This document shows, in pieces, positions 1 through 8,676 of a DNA stretch of 64,000 nucleotides (position 1 is its first letter; the number at the start of each line of letters is the position of its first letter). This stretch comes from JBKBUF01 sp046290815 (lineage in GTDB: Bacteria; Bacteroidota; Bacteroidia; Cytophagales; Cytophagaceae). The notes under the pieces were generated by a model, which made no database searches, had not been told where the DNA came from, and was given only the letters and a program-made list of their open reading frames with translations. Position numbers and translations under genes: made by a program. Location of the stretch: positions 95,468 through 159,467 of the forward strand of contig JBKBUF010000009.1 of NCBI GenBank assembly GCA_046290815.1, given 5' to 3'.

Positions 1-770
1 AGTTCTTCTGACTTATTATATTTCTTTCTGATATATTCCTGAGAGTTCTTTAGAATTTTTGGCTCAAGCTTCACACTTCCTGGTTTGTACACACCGTGAA
101 CATTACCAAACGCAGCAGCAACAGTGAATTTCGGGCTGATTTTATTTAGCTCCTCAAAAGCATAAGATACTTCTTCAGGCTGGGTATATAATTTAGAATT
201 GTCAACACCGGAATTATCAACTCCATCTTCCTCTCCTCCTGTTACTCCAAGCTCAATTTCCAGTGTCATTCCCATCGCCTTCATTCTTTCAAGATATTTT
301 GCGCATATCTCTATATTTTCATGCAAAGGCTCTTCAGATAGATCAAGCATGTGAGAAGAAAACAATGATTTTTTATTTGCCTTATAGAATGCCTCTCCGG
401 CCTGAAGCATGCCATCTACCCATGGCAACAAATTTTTTGCTGCATGGTCTGTATGCAATATTACAGGCACTTCATATAATTCTGACAATTGATGCACATG
501 ATGTGCAGCAGAAATAGCTCCTGCTATTGAAGCCTGTTGTTTATCATTAGGAAGTGATTTACCCGCATAAAACTGAGCACCACCATTTGAAAGCTGAATA
601 ATTACAGGGGAGTTTACCGCTTTGGCTGTTTCTAAAACAGCATTAATGGAATTGGTTCCAACCACATTGATTGCCGGAAGGGCAAACTTATGTTTTTTAG
701 CTGCTTCAAATACTTCTTGTACCTGGTCACCTACCAATACACCTTTCAGGGATTTAATCTTTTCAAGCAT
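1..770 (-). CDS. fbaA: Class II fructose-bisphosphate aldolase, 3' end beyond window
   Basis: Reverse-strand reading frame open from ATG at 770 to the window edge (256 codons). The enzyme cleaves fructose-1,6-bisphosphate to dihydroxyacetone phosphate and glyceraldehyde-3-phosphate in glycolysis and gluconeogenesis. The translation begins MLEKIKSLKGVLVGDQ and holds the class II zinc-site segment ILHTDHAAKN plus a following acidic stretch LEIELGVTGGEEDGVDN, then a region like AAFGNVHGVYKPG. This matches the long FbaA type (about 355 residues), so roughly 100 C-terminal residues are missing. The gene is divergent from the SprT-like gene, with 138 bp between the starts. Family identity is clear; the exact symbol is by homology. 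Confidence 0.93.
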   Translation of the reverse strand, partial: MLEKIKSLKGVLVGDQVQEVFEAAKKHKFALPAINVVGTNSINAVLETAKAVNSPVIIQLSNGGAQFYAGKSLPNDKQQASIAGAISAAHHVHQLSELYEVPVILHTDHAAKNLLPWVDGMLQAGEAFYKANKKSLFSSHMLDLSEEPLHENIEICAKYLERMKAMGMTLEIELGVTGGEEDGVDNSGVDNSKLYTQPEEVSYAFEELNKISPKFTVAAAFGNVHGVYKPGSVKLEPKILKNSQEYIRKKYNKSEE

Positions 771-908
771 ATAATTGAACTATTTTACGATTTTAAACTC
801 CCAATATAAGAATTTTTAATCTTTTAAAGAACAAGCCTTAAGCTTTCCGACCATTTTTTTAGAATTTGTTGTCATTCGCCATTGTTGGATTTATAAACGG
901 TCGCATGT

Positions 909-1664
909 ATGGGAAAGGATAAAAAGGCTGCAGGGGGACAAACAGCTAAAAAAAAGAAAATCTTACATAATTCAACAGCAGTGGCTTCAATTTCCTATCT
1001 TAATAAAGAATCTTTTAAGGTTCCTTTAAGGGTTCAACCTACCAAAACTATCACCGTGGAAAACAGATTTGTCAGTCTTTTGGAAAAACATTTACCACAG
1101 GGCTCGGTATCTTACTGCTATAAAGTATGGTATGAAAATCCTTTTCATTTCCGACTCACCCGCAGGAGGGAAACAAAGCTGGGCGACTATCGGTTCGACC
1201 CGAAGACCAAGTCGCATACAATTACGTTAAATCATGATTTGAATCCATATTCTTTTCTTATTACCTATTTACATGAAGTTGCACATTTAAAAGCTCAGAT
1301 AAGATACGGTGACAGAGTAAAACCACATGGTCCGGAATGGAAAGCTATATTTGCCAGCTTACTGTTACCATTATTTGAAAAGAAAGTAATACCTGCTTCA
1401 ATAATAAAACCACTGAAAGAGTATACTGAAAACCCCAAAGCATCAAGCTGTGCAGACACAAATCTAATGATGGCACTCCGGGAATTTGATGATGATGGAT
1501 TGATCTATCTTTCGGAGATAAAAATGGGTCATAAATTCAGGCTGGGAAGAAAAGTTTTTATTAAGGAAAAAATCAATCGCACGAGAGCTGTCTGTCGAGA
1601 AATAAAATCAGGCAGTAAATATTTGGTGTCCGAAGTAGCTCTTGTGGAAAAAATTGATCTCTAA
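909..1664 (+). CDS. SprT-like zinc metallopeptidase domain protein
   Basis: 251 residues. The core carries HEVAH at about 122-126 followed by HGPEWK with His140, the HExxH plus distal His arrangement of the SprT-like family (bacterial relatives of Spartan-type DNA-protein crosslink proteases). The C-terminal part (about 190-251) looks like the small beta-rich tail seen in these proteins. The first 45 residues are lysine-rich and unlike the rest. A GTG at 1056 would give a start nearer the usual family N-terminus, so the 909 start is uncertain. No signal peptide, so cytosolic. It ends in a strong bidirectional terminator shared with the convergent AsmA gene. The substrate cannot be read from the sequence. 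Confidence 0.85.
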   Translation: MGKDKKAAGGQTAKKKKILHNSTAVASISYLNKESFKVPLRVQPTKTITVENRFVSLLEKHLPQGSVSYCYKVWYENPFHFRLTRRRETKLGDYRFDPKTKSHTITLNHDLNPYSFLITYLHEVAHLKAQIRYGDRVKPHGPEWKAIFASLLLPLFEKKVIPASIIKPLKEYTENPKASSCADTNLMMALREFDDDGLIYLSEIKMGHKFRLGRKVFIKEKINRTRAVCREIKSGSKYLVSEVALVEKIDL

Positions 1665-1703
1665 ACCAAAAAAAAGGACCTTTTCAGGTCCTTTTTTTTG
1701 GTT
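1664..1703. terminator. Bidirectional intrinsic terminator between SprT-like and AsmA genes
   Basis: Perfect 17-bp inverted repeat with a 6-nt loop (TTTTCA). Each arm contains GGACC/GGTCC next to an A8/T8 run, so an rRNA-independent hairpin plus U-tract forms on both strands. It sits exactly between two convergent stop codons. Confidence 0.93.
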
Positions 1704-1716
1704 CTTTTAAATTCTT

Positions 1717-4716
1717 TTATTTTAATCCAGGAACTTTGATCTTATCCTTAAGATTTTTCTCAGCTTCTTTCTTCAAGCGTTCCTCTGCTTCTTTTTTTGC
1801 TTTCTCCTCAGCTTCTTTCTTTAGCTTTTCCTGTTCGGCTTTAAATCTTTCTTCAGCTTCCCTCTGTAGCCTTTCTGCTTCCTCTTTAGCTTTTTGAATT
1901 TCAGCATTGTTATTTAATTCTTCTTTGATCTTATTTTCCACAGCCGACTTCACTTGTTCCGTTGCTTGTTCCTTAACAGATGAGCTCGCAAGTGTTATTT
2001 TCGGATCTTTAGCTGTTCCTCCCACTTTCAAATCAAATTTTATATTCTGAGAAGTATTCTTATTTCCTGTAAACTGACCAATGGCGCTATTCACCGCTTC
2101 TCCGACAGCACCTGCAGGAACATCCATCTTCACCAGGTAATCAAGACCTCCATCCAAAATAGTTGACCCACCAATATTCATTTTTATGCCGGCAGCATTC
2201 AGATCAAATGGCTCTACTTTTAGCCTTCCATCTTCTATTTTAAATTTAACATTCACATTATTAATTCCCATTGGATCCAACCCTTTAGTTCCCGTCAACT
2301 TACTTATTCCCTGAAGAACATTGTTGCCTGCTATTTGTGCTTGTGGTATTTGTAGTACACCCGCGCCAAACATAGTGCTATATACCGGAGACATAGTTTT
2401 ATCAAGATCGCTCTTTAAGGTAAGTTTGGCATTAACAGTTCCTTCCATGTTTTCAGCAACCGGAGCAAAAGTCTGAACGGTATTGAATGTCTTAAATGCT
2501 TCTTTAATCTGCATTTGCGAAATCTTCAAATCAAAATCAAATTTAGGCTGACTGATATTTTGTGTGTTATATGTACCATTAGTCACAAAATTACCTCCTA
2601 CCAAATCAAATATAAGATTATCCAATTTTGCTATACCGTCTTTCATGATAACATTCCCCTTCACATTAGTCAGGTTCATATTATCATAAAGTACTTCTTT
2701 GATATCGGAAGCAAGAAGGAAATCAACGTCCTTCGGCACTTCAAAAACAGCAGTATCGGGAGCGGTATTGGCCGCCTGAACGGTTTCTTCTTCCTCAGTC
2801 ATCCATTCATTCACGTCAAATTTTTTGGATTTAAAAGTCATCTTTCCTCTGATCACAGTATCACCGTGACCGAAAGCATACCCCATATAATTGGAAACAT
2901 AGCCGGTAATATCTATATCACTTTTCCCCAGATATCCGGTCATATTATTAATTGTCATCTTGTCCGGAGTAAGGGCAAAGCTTGCATCTGTAAGGGTCAT
3001 TCCCTGAGGAAAATCTTTGCTTATGTACTTAAGGTTCTTAACATCCATGGTACCGCTCGTAGAAGTTTTATCATATCTGCCGGCATCTATATCTGACATG
3101 ACACCTTTAGTACTAATATCTGCCCCAATTCTTCCTGAGACAGTCATATCTTCAAGAGGGTATATTTTGGTCATTTTAGTCAGGTCAATAATACCTTTCA
3201 GACTAACATCATACGCTATGTTATCAAAGTTCTCAACAAAAGCTTTTGCCTGAAATGGTTCACCATCCAGCAACATGCTGAAATTTTCAAGTGTAGCTTT
3301 GGATGTCTTCATATCTCCGGAACTTTGAGCATTAGCGCTCAAATTGATATTTTCAAGTGCAGAAGGAAAATCCTTAGTCTTAACATATCCATTGGTTATA
3401 CCTACTTTAGCATCCACCACAGGCATCAGATGAAGCGAATCACTGTAAAGACCTTTAGCTTTCACCTGCAATGCAAACAATCCCTTTAAAGTAGTACCAT
3501 CGATAGGATAAAATTTGGTCACATCTTCCAGGTTAACTTTCGCAGCGATATCAGCATCGATTTTGTAAGGTCTCAAGCCTTCAACCAGGACTTTTGCATC
3601 AACGGGATTTTTACCCATTTCCATATGGAAATTTTTAACATTCAAAACGGTATTATCAATAATGCCATCTTTATTGTCTACCAGAATGTCTGCATTTACA
3701 TTTGAAATAGCAGACGGAAGCTCAGGATACTGAAGCATTCCTTTATTGATCTTCAGATTAAGGGCAAATCCTGGAAGAGTGGTTGCAGACTGTGTACCTT
3801 TAATATGGCCATTAAAGGCAATAGAGCCTTCTGTCTTCAGCTTATCATAATCATTAGTAAAAATGGCAGGAATTAATGATATAAGATTTTTGAATTCAGT
3901 TTCCTTGGCATCATAAGTGATGTCGTAAATAATATTATCATCCTTCATGGCAAGGCTGCCGTCGATACCCATAGTGAAATTGTTAATTCTGAATTTATTC
4001 TCAAGGAATTTATATACAGAATTAGCAAGGTCCATATTCATGTTTACATTTGCCTCAAACTCATGCTTATCCAGGTATTTTACACCATCAAAAACGATAG
4101 TTGTCTGAGAAATAAGAGTTGATGTCTGCATGTCAAAGATATCCTTTGTAAGATCGCCTTTTCCTTTATGGTTAACTTTTCTTAATTCTGCATACATTGG
4201 AAGGGTCTGGTCATCATAAATTATCAGACCGTTTTCTATTTCCCATCCTTCGATTGCAATGTTAAACTCTGAAGGCTCAGATGGTTCTTTTTGTAATGTA
4301 TCCTCCGGACTTGCAATAGCGATATCCCAACTCATCTTTCCGTTTTTAGCGATATAGGTTGCTATTACAGGCTGATTAAGGTAAATCTTTTTAAGCTTAA
4401 TTTTATCTCCCTTAATTACACTCATTATATCAGCCGCAAACAACATCTCTTTAGCGGCAAAGAGCGTATCCCCTTTAAATTCCTCCTGCTTGCCAAGCAT
4501 TGTAAAATCATTAATTCCGATAGTGATATTAGGAAAGTTTCTGAATACAGAAAGGCTCAGCTTATCTGTGTCATATATAATTTCCGCATTGATTGACTTT
4601 GCTAGTTCGGCATCAATCTTGGCTTTAATCTGATCTTTAAATAAAAAAGGAATCAGAGCTAAAGCTGCGATCAGGAATACAATTATTCCAAGGAAAATCA
4701 GAATACCTTTTTTCAT
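1717..4716 (-). CDS. AsmA family protein (envelope-anchored lipid-transport-like)
   Basis: 999 residues. An N-terminal membrane anchor (about 5-25) follows a short basic start (MKKGILIF). Next comes a very long repetitive beta-rich region with AsmA-type repeats (LKGDKIKLKKIYLNQP near 100; VGGTAKDPKITL near 900), which in the AsmA/TamB/YhdP superfamily forms an elongated groove in the periplasm and is linked to lipid transport and outer-membrane homeostasis. The last ~95 residues are an almost uninterrupted Lys/Glu/Ala-rich stretch predicted to be a charged alpha-helix or coiled coil. The gene stands alone, convergent with the SprT-like gene, with 232 bp to the metX stop. Family call is firm; the lipid substrate is unknown. 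Confidence 0.9.
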   Translation of the reverse strand: MKKGILIFLGIIVFLIAALALIPFLFKDQIKAKIDAELAKSINAEIIYDTDKLSLSVFRNFPNITIGINDFTMLGKQEEFKGDTLFAAKEMLFAADIMSVIKGDKIKLKKIYLNQPVIATYIAKNGKMSWDIAIASPEDTLQKEPSEPSEFNIAIEGWEIENGLIIYDDQTLPMYAELRKVNHKGKGDLTKDIFDMQTSTLISQTTIVFDGVKYLDKHEFEANVNMNMDLANSVYKFLENKFRINNFTMGIDGSLAMKDDNIIYDITYDAKETEFKNLISLIPAIFTNDYDKLKTEGSIAFNGHIKGTQSATTLPGFALNLKINKGMLQYPELPSAISNVNADILVDNKDGIIDNTVLNVKNFHMEMGKNPVDAKVLVEGLRPYKIDADIAAKVNLEDVTKFYPIDGTTLKGLFALQVKAKGLYSDSLHLMPVVDAKVGITNGYVKTKDFPSALENINLSANAQSSGDMKTSKATLENFSMLLDGEPFQAKAFVENFDNIAYDVSLKGIIDLTKMTKIYPLEDMTVSGRIGADISTKGVMSDIDAGRYDKTSTSGTMDVKNLKYISKDFPQGMTLTDASFALTPDKMTINNMTGYLGKSDIDITGYVSNYMGYAFGHGDTVIRGKMTFKSKKFDVNEWMTEEEETVQAANTAPDTAVFEVPKDVDFLLASDIKEVLYDNMNLTNVKGNVIMKDGIAKLDNLIFDLVGGNFVTNGTYNTQNISQPKFDFDLKISQMQIKEAFKTFNTVQTFAPVAENMEGTVNAKLTLKSDLDKTMSPVYSTMFGAGVLQIPQAQIAGNNVLQGISKLTGTKGLDPMGINNVNVKFKIEDGRLKVEPFDLNAAGIKMNIGGSTILDGGLDYLVKMDVPAGAVGEAVNSAIGQFTGNKNTSQNIKFDLKVGGTAKDPKITLASSSVKEQATEQVKSAVENKIKEELNNNAEIQKAKEEAERLQREAEERFKAEQEKLKKEAEEKAKKEAEERLKKEAEKNLKDKIKVPGLK

Positions 4717-4948
4717 AATTATCTAATTTGTTTCATAACTCCTTTTGAGATTATCTGCCTTTCCTTACAAATTGTCAGGATGGGGCCGACCATCTTCAAT
4801 TACAGATGAGGTTCAAAGATTTATTTTGATTAACAAAAAACGAGCCTAAATATATAATTTTTTTAAATAGAAATATTCAGGGCATACCAGGTAAAAGGCA
4901 AAACGGTTCTGAAAAGTTCAGATTATAAGAATTGAGAAAAATAGGGAT

Positions 4949-5992
4949 TTATGCTATGGATCTTACGGCAGCTTTATCCAAAGCATAAAATTCAGAAATA
5001 AGTGACTGAATCCTTTCAGTTTCAATCAAAAACCCATCATGCCCGTAAATTGAATCGATTTCTTTATAGATAGCATATGGAATATGTTCGCTTAAAAATA
5101 TTTGTTCGGATACCGGAAAAAGGACATCGCTTTTTATTCCTATAACAAGTGTCTTTGCTTTTACAGAAGACAAGGCATTAACTACCCCATTCCTTCCACG
5201 GCCCACGTTATGGGAGTCCATCGCTTTAGAAAGGATAAGATAGGAGTGGCAATTGAATCTGTTTACAAGTTTTTCACCCTGGTACTGCTGATAGGAGCTT
5301 GATTTAAACTCGTCTGTCTTATTATAATCTTCTTCGGATTGTGAGCATTCGTAGGTATAATAATTTCTGTAAGACAGCAAAGCAATAGCTCTGGCAGCTT
5401 TCAGACCTTCCCTTCCTGCATCCACTCTTTCTTCTGTCCAGGTTGGATCCGCTTTAATTGCCATTCTCTGAGATTCATTGAAAGCTATACCCCAGGGAGA
5501 ATGAAATGCATTTGTTGCAAGCAGGATCAAATTTAGAATAAGATCAGGTTGAATAATCGCCCACTCCAAGGCTTGCTGTCCGCCTAACGAGCCACCAATG
5601 CAAGTATGAATACTCTTAATTTTCAGATGATTCCTAAGGATTTCATGACACTCAACCATGTCCCTTATTGTCACTTGTGGAAAGGAGCCAAAGTAAGGCT
5701 TAGCTGTATCAGGATTTAATTCAATCGGGCCGGTTGTTCCATAACATGAACCAAGGATATTTGCACAGACTACAAAGTATTTAGAAGTATCAAAAATTTT
5801 ACCAGCACCAATCATACCCTCCCACCAGGCACTTACATCTGAATTGGCTGTAAGAGCATGACATATCCAGATTACATTATCTCCTTGCTGATTCAGTTTT
5901 CCGGCAGCAGAATAATTAATCTTTAGCCCGCTTAATTTTTTGCCGGACTCAAGAATAAACTCACTCTTAGACTCAAATACAAAATTTTCCAA
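4949..5992 (-). CDS. metX: Homoserine O-acetyltransferase
   Basis: 347 residues, alpha/beta-hydrolase fold. It acetylates homoserine with acetyl-CoA, the first committed step of methionine synthesis. The nucleophile elbow GGSLGGQQ gives Ser135, with Asp289 (GIKSDVLFP) and His318 (YGHDGF) completing the triad; WICHALTANSDV and the GTTGP segment are family-typical. The start must be TTG at 5992: a TAG lies four codons upstream in frame, a GGAAAAG Shine-Dalgarno-like stretch precedes the TTG, and the protein aligns from there. A SAM-I riboswitch and promoter lie upstream, which fits methionine-pathway control. Single-gene unit. Confidence 0.95.
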   Translation of the reverse strand: MENFVFESKSEFILESGKKLSGLKINYSAAGKLNQQGDNVIWICHALTANSDVSAWWEGMIGAGKIFDTSKYFVVCANILGSCYGTTGPIELNPDTAKPYFGSFPQVTIRDMVECHEILRNHLKIKSIHTCIGGSLGGQQALEWAIIQPDLILNLILLATNAFHSPWGIAFNESQRMAIKADPTWTEERVDAGREGLKAARAIALLSYRNYYTYECSQSEEDYNKTDEFKSSSYQQYQGEKLVNRFNCHSYLILSKAMDSHNVGRGRNGVVNALSSVKAKTLVIGIKSDVLFPVSEQIFLSEHIPYAIYKEIDSIYGHDGFLIETERIQSLISEFYALDKAAVRSIA

Positions 5993-6131
5993 TTCTTTTC
6001 CCTACGTTTTGACAGGTGCTAAACCAAATAAATTCCAACAGTTAAACAATTGCCTAAAGCGGGAAACAAATAAATCTGGCCAGAAAAGTACTGAGAATGT
6101 GAAATTCCGGATAACATTTTCATAGTAATTA

Positions 6132-6240
6132 ATTTATATGCCCTAAACTACTTTAGGTAAGGATTTAGCACCTTATCAGTCAATAAGATAGGTTGCTAGA
6201 GGTTCACTGAGCCTTATCTCTCCCCTCTTCTTTATAAATC
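6132..6240 (-). promoter_or_regulatory. SAM-I (S-box) riboswitch in the metX leader
   Basis: Reading the minus strand from 6240: P1 5' arm ATTTATA (6239-6233); P2 base AGAGG (6228-6224) pairing with CCTCT (6202-6198); the conserved AGCAACC (6197-6191); P3 CTTAT/ATAAG (6187-6183 with 6176-6172); the hallmark AAGGTGCTAAATCC (6174-6161); P4 CCTAAA-GTAG-TTTAGG (6157-6142); and P1 3' arm TATAAAT (6138-6132). This is the S-box layout in order, ahead of metX, so S-adenosylmethionine should repress the gene. No clear U-tract terminator follows, so the expression platform is not obvious and could act on translation or on an alternative fold in the 140-nt spacer. Confidence 0.9.
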
Positions 6241-6274
6241 AATTACAACTGAGGTAATTGACTTTAGGAAGATT

Positions 6275-6306
6275 CAAAAATACAGCGGAAAAAAGTGAAA
6301 AACAAA
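6275..6306 (-). promoter_or_regulatory. Bacteroidota-type promoter for riboswitch-metX
   Basis: On the minus strand, TTTG (6306-6303) is followed after 20 nt by TATTTTTG (6282-6275). This matches the Bacteroidota sigma-A consensus TTTG / TAnnTTTG exactly, with correct spacing. A start near 6268 would place the transcript 5' end just ahead of riboswitch P1. Confidence 0.65.
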
Positions 6307-6390
6307 AAAAATATGAAAATTATACCTTTATACCTACCTATCCTGTTTACAAAATGAAGCCAAATGGTATTAATAATAAACCATTGTCAC

Positions 6391-6486
6391 ATGCTCGCAT
6401 TTTTTATATTTGTACTTATATTTTTAGCAGCCTGGCGTTTGGCTATGAAGAACTTTGCAAAAGAGAAGAAAGAAACCATCTCCTGA
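6391..6486 (+). CDS. Possible 31-residue single-pass membrane miniprotein
   Basis: Short reading frame MLAFFIFVLIFLAAWRLAM followed by a charged KNFAKEKKE tail. One hydrophobic helix (about 2-17) with a positive C-terminal flank is the usual look of a bacterial small membrane protein. It lies in the otherwise empty 6.3-6.5 kb gap between divergent metX control elements and the polyketide locus. There is no convincing ribosome binding site and no recognisable family, so this may be chance. Confidence 0.3.
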   Translation: MLAFFIFVLIFLAAWRLAMKNFAKEKKETIS

Positions 6487-6510
6487 TCTTTCGATTCTTC
6501 AGGAAGTTAA

Positions 6511-6687
6511 TCATCGTTCATCATGCCGTCTGGTTCTCTGCAAAAATTTGTAGATAAAAGGTGAGGCTATAGCAATCACAGCTACCAGCATAGCGCCCTC
6601 AACCAGGTTTACTACTCCGGTGCCCATTCCGGCAGCAATAAGTAATGCTATTACGATTAATCCGATCACAAAATACACCTTGCTCAT
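6511..6687 (-). CDS. Small two-helix membrane protein
   Basis: 58 residues beginning MSKVYFVIGLIVIALLIAAG. Two hydrophobic helices (about 3-19 and 28-45) are followed by a basic tail FLQRTRRHDER. A longer in-frame version would begin at 6777, but the internal ATG at 6687 is preceded by AAAGGAG seven nt upstream, and the extra residues would overlap the methyltransferase end, so 6687 is preferred. It lies 47 bp downstream of the methyltransferase on the same strand and may be the last gene of the polyketide operon. No family recognised. Confidence 0.6.
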   Translation of the reverse strand: MSKVYFVIGLIVIALLIAAGMGTGVVNLVEGAMLVAVIAIASPFIYKFLQRTRRHDER

Positions 6688-6734
6688 AAAACACTCCTTT
6701 ATAAAAAAACCTGAACCGAAAAAAAAAGGTTGCA

Positions 6735-7433
6735 CTATTTGTAAAGGATCACCTGATAACGGAAAGCCCATTTCCATTTAATGCTAACAGCGGAAAAACC
6801 TGAGTTTTGCAGCAACATCGAAAGCTCGTTTTTCTTAAAAGCCCTTAGTACAGATAAAGCAGCATCATATTTCACCATGTAGGATTTTGAAAAAAGAGAA
6901 GTAAGCCCCTTAATGGAATAATATGCTAATGGATGCCTGTGGATATCATTAACAATAACTGCTGTAGAAACCTGCCCTGACATTTGCCGGAAAAGTTCCG
7001 TCAATTGATCATTGGTAAAATGATGAAGAAAAAGTGTACAAAGCATAATATCAAAATTCATATTCCTGAACTCTTCTGAAAATATATCATGCTTGAATAT
7101 TTCAATATTCTTATAATTGACGCAATTGTTCCTGGCATGGTTTACAACATAATCATTGGCGTCAATACCGGTAAGTTTTAAATTGATATTGGGATATCTG
7201 TCAGAAATTATTTTTAGCATTTCCGCACTTCCACAACCGAGGTCCGCAATCTTGACCGGATTAGCTTTACAACTTTGAATTACCTTATCAAGAGCTGAAA
7301 TAGTTACGGCATTTCCCCCCAGCCATTTATTAATAAATTCCAGCTCTCGCAAAGTTTGACCCAGGACCTCACCCTCGAAATTGAGGTCATCCATGATCTC
7401 TTCATCATTAGATCTTAATGAAAAATTAATCAT
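6735..7433 (-). CDS. Class I SAM-dependent methyltransferase of the polyketide locus
   Basis: 232 residues with Rossmann methyltransferase motifs: IADLGCGSAEML (motif I), LTGIDANDY (acidic residue at the end of beta2) and DIMLCTLFLHHF (motif IV/post). Its start codon overlaps the polyketide synthase stop (ATGA), so the two are translationally coupled. In related type III polyketide loci (for example srsABC of Streptomyces griseus) such an enzyme methylates the phenolic product; by analogy this one probably O- or C-methylates the ring. The substrate is inferred from context only. Confidence 0.85.
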   Translation of the reverse strand: MINFSLRSNDEEIMDDLNFEGEVLGQTLRELEFINKWLGGNAVTISALDKVIQSCKANPVKIADLGCGSAEMLKIISDRYPNINLKLTGIDANDYVVNHARNNCVNYKNIEIFKHDIFSEEFRNMNFDIMLCTLFLHHFTNDQLTELFRQMSGQVSTAVIVNDIHRHPLAYYSIKGLTSLFSKSYMVKYDAALSVLRAFKKNELSMLLQNSGFSAVSIKWKWAFRYQVILYK

Positions 7434-8578
7434 TGAGGAAGTATAGCGTATTGAGTTTTATTATCAGAATTTTGAATAGCAGGATTCAAGCAGGCAGAAA
7501 GCACTACTGATTCAATTGTAAGTCCTGGACCGAAAGCAAAGGCCATAATTTTCTTACCTTGAAGGTCAATGCCCCTATCAAGAATCTTTTTGAGTACAAA
7601 GAGAATGGAAGGAGAAGACATATTTCCATATTCTCTCAAAACCATATGACTGTGGGAGGTTTTGTCCTTTGGAATATCAAGCGCATCCTCCACTGCTTCT
7701 ATAATTTTTTTTCCTCCTGGATGAATAGCAAAAAAACTAATTTCATCCATATTTATATTAGCTTTCTGCAGAGCGCCATAGGTAAGCTTAGAGATCCCAC
7801 CTTCGATCATAGATGGAACATAAGAAGAAAGGGTCATTTCAAATCCAAAATTTGAAATTTGCCAGGCCATATCTCTTTTTCCCTGGAATACTATATCACA
7901 ATGGAATACCTCAGGACAAAGACCAACATTAGTACTACTGGTATTTTCCATCAATACTGCTGCTGCACCATCGCTAAATATGGCGTTTGAAAGCAAATGA
8001 TCCCAATCTTTGCTTTTTTGATAGTGAATGGTACACAGCTCCACACATACAATAAGCACTTTTGCATCCTGATCACTACGACAAATATTATCAGCTATTT
8101 TTAATGCATTGAATGCTGCGTAGCAGCCCATATAATTAATGCATGTCCTCTTTGTGGTGGAATTTAATCCCAGGTGCTCAACCAGGTCCAGATCTATACC
8201 CGGGGCATACATACCGGTACAACTTACGGTGATTAAATGGGTCACGGATTCATATTGAGATTCAGTGATACAATCCTTTACAGCATTAGCAGCAAGCTTA
8301 ATGGCTTCCTTTCTGTACAGTTCCATACGAGTTGCAACCGTTGGAAAAGGTTCCATATCAGGAGTATTTGGAAAAAATTTATATTCTCCTCTTTCCAAAC
8401 CGAAGTCCTCCAAAACAGAATATCGCTTAGAAATACCTGTAGCTCTGTACAAGGTAAATAACCTTTGTCTTTCTTCAGGATTCATGTTTACAGCATCAGC
8501 CATAAACTCTGCAATCTTCATTTGAGGAGTACAATAGGGAGGGTTTGCAAAACCTATGGAGGAAATAAAACTTTTCAC
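7430..8578 (-). CDS. Type III polyketide synthase (chalcone/stilbene synthase family)
   Basis: 382 residues, normal length for the family. All three catalytic residues are visible: Cys120 in VSCTGMYAPG, His286 in AIHPGGKK, Asn319 in REYGNMSSPS. The C-terminal GPGLTIE loop is also present (FGPGLTIES). The enzyme is a homodimeric decarboxylative condenser that extends an acyl-CoA starter with malonyl-CoA and cyclises the chain, giving alkylresorcinols, alkylpyrones or phloroglucinols. Starter and cyclisation mode cannot be read directly. It is first in a minus-strand operon with the methyltransferase and divergent (98 bp) from the UbiA gene, which suggests shared control. Confidence 0.95.
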   Translation of the reverse strand: MKSFISSIGFANPPYCTPQMKIAEFMADAVNMNPEERQRLFTLYRATGISKRYSVLEDFGLERGEYKFFPNTPDMEPFPTVATRMELYRKEAIKLAANAVKDCITESQYESVTHLITVSCTGMYAPGIDLDLVEHLGLNSTTKRTCINYMGCYAAFNALKIADNICRSDQDAKVLIVCVELCTIHYQKSKDWDHLLSNAIFSDGAAAVLMENTSSTNVGLCPEVFHCDIVFQGKRDMAWQISNFGFEMTLSSYVPSMIEGGISKLTYGALQKANINMDEISFFAIHPGGKKIIEAVEDALDIPKDKTSHSHMVLREYGNMSSPSILFVLKKILDRGIDLQGKKIMAFAFGPGLTIESVVLSACLNPAIQNSDNKTQYAILPQ

Positions 8579-8676
8579 CGGGTTTGAATTTAAATCAATC
8601 TACATGAAGCTAAGGTAGTCGGAACTATACCACAAACTAAACAAATTTTTATTATACTTGTTCCAATATTTGTTTT

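Noticed and set aside
2515..3253. Long plus-strand frames opposite the AsmA gene (193 and 78 codons)
   Set aside because: They lie antisense inside a well-supported 999-residue gene and show no recognisable domain; typical shadow frames.
6258..6557. 99-codon plus-strand frame across the metX promoter region
   Set aside because: It overlaps the metX promoter and the small membrane protein, has no ribosome binding site, and its composition is not protein-like.
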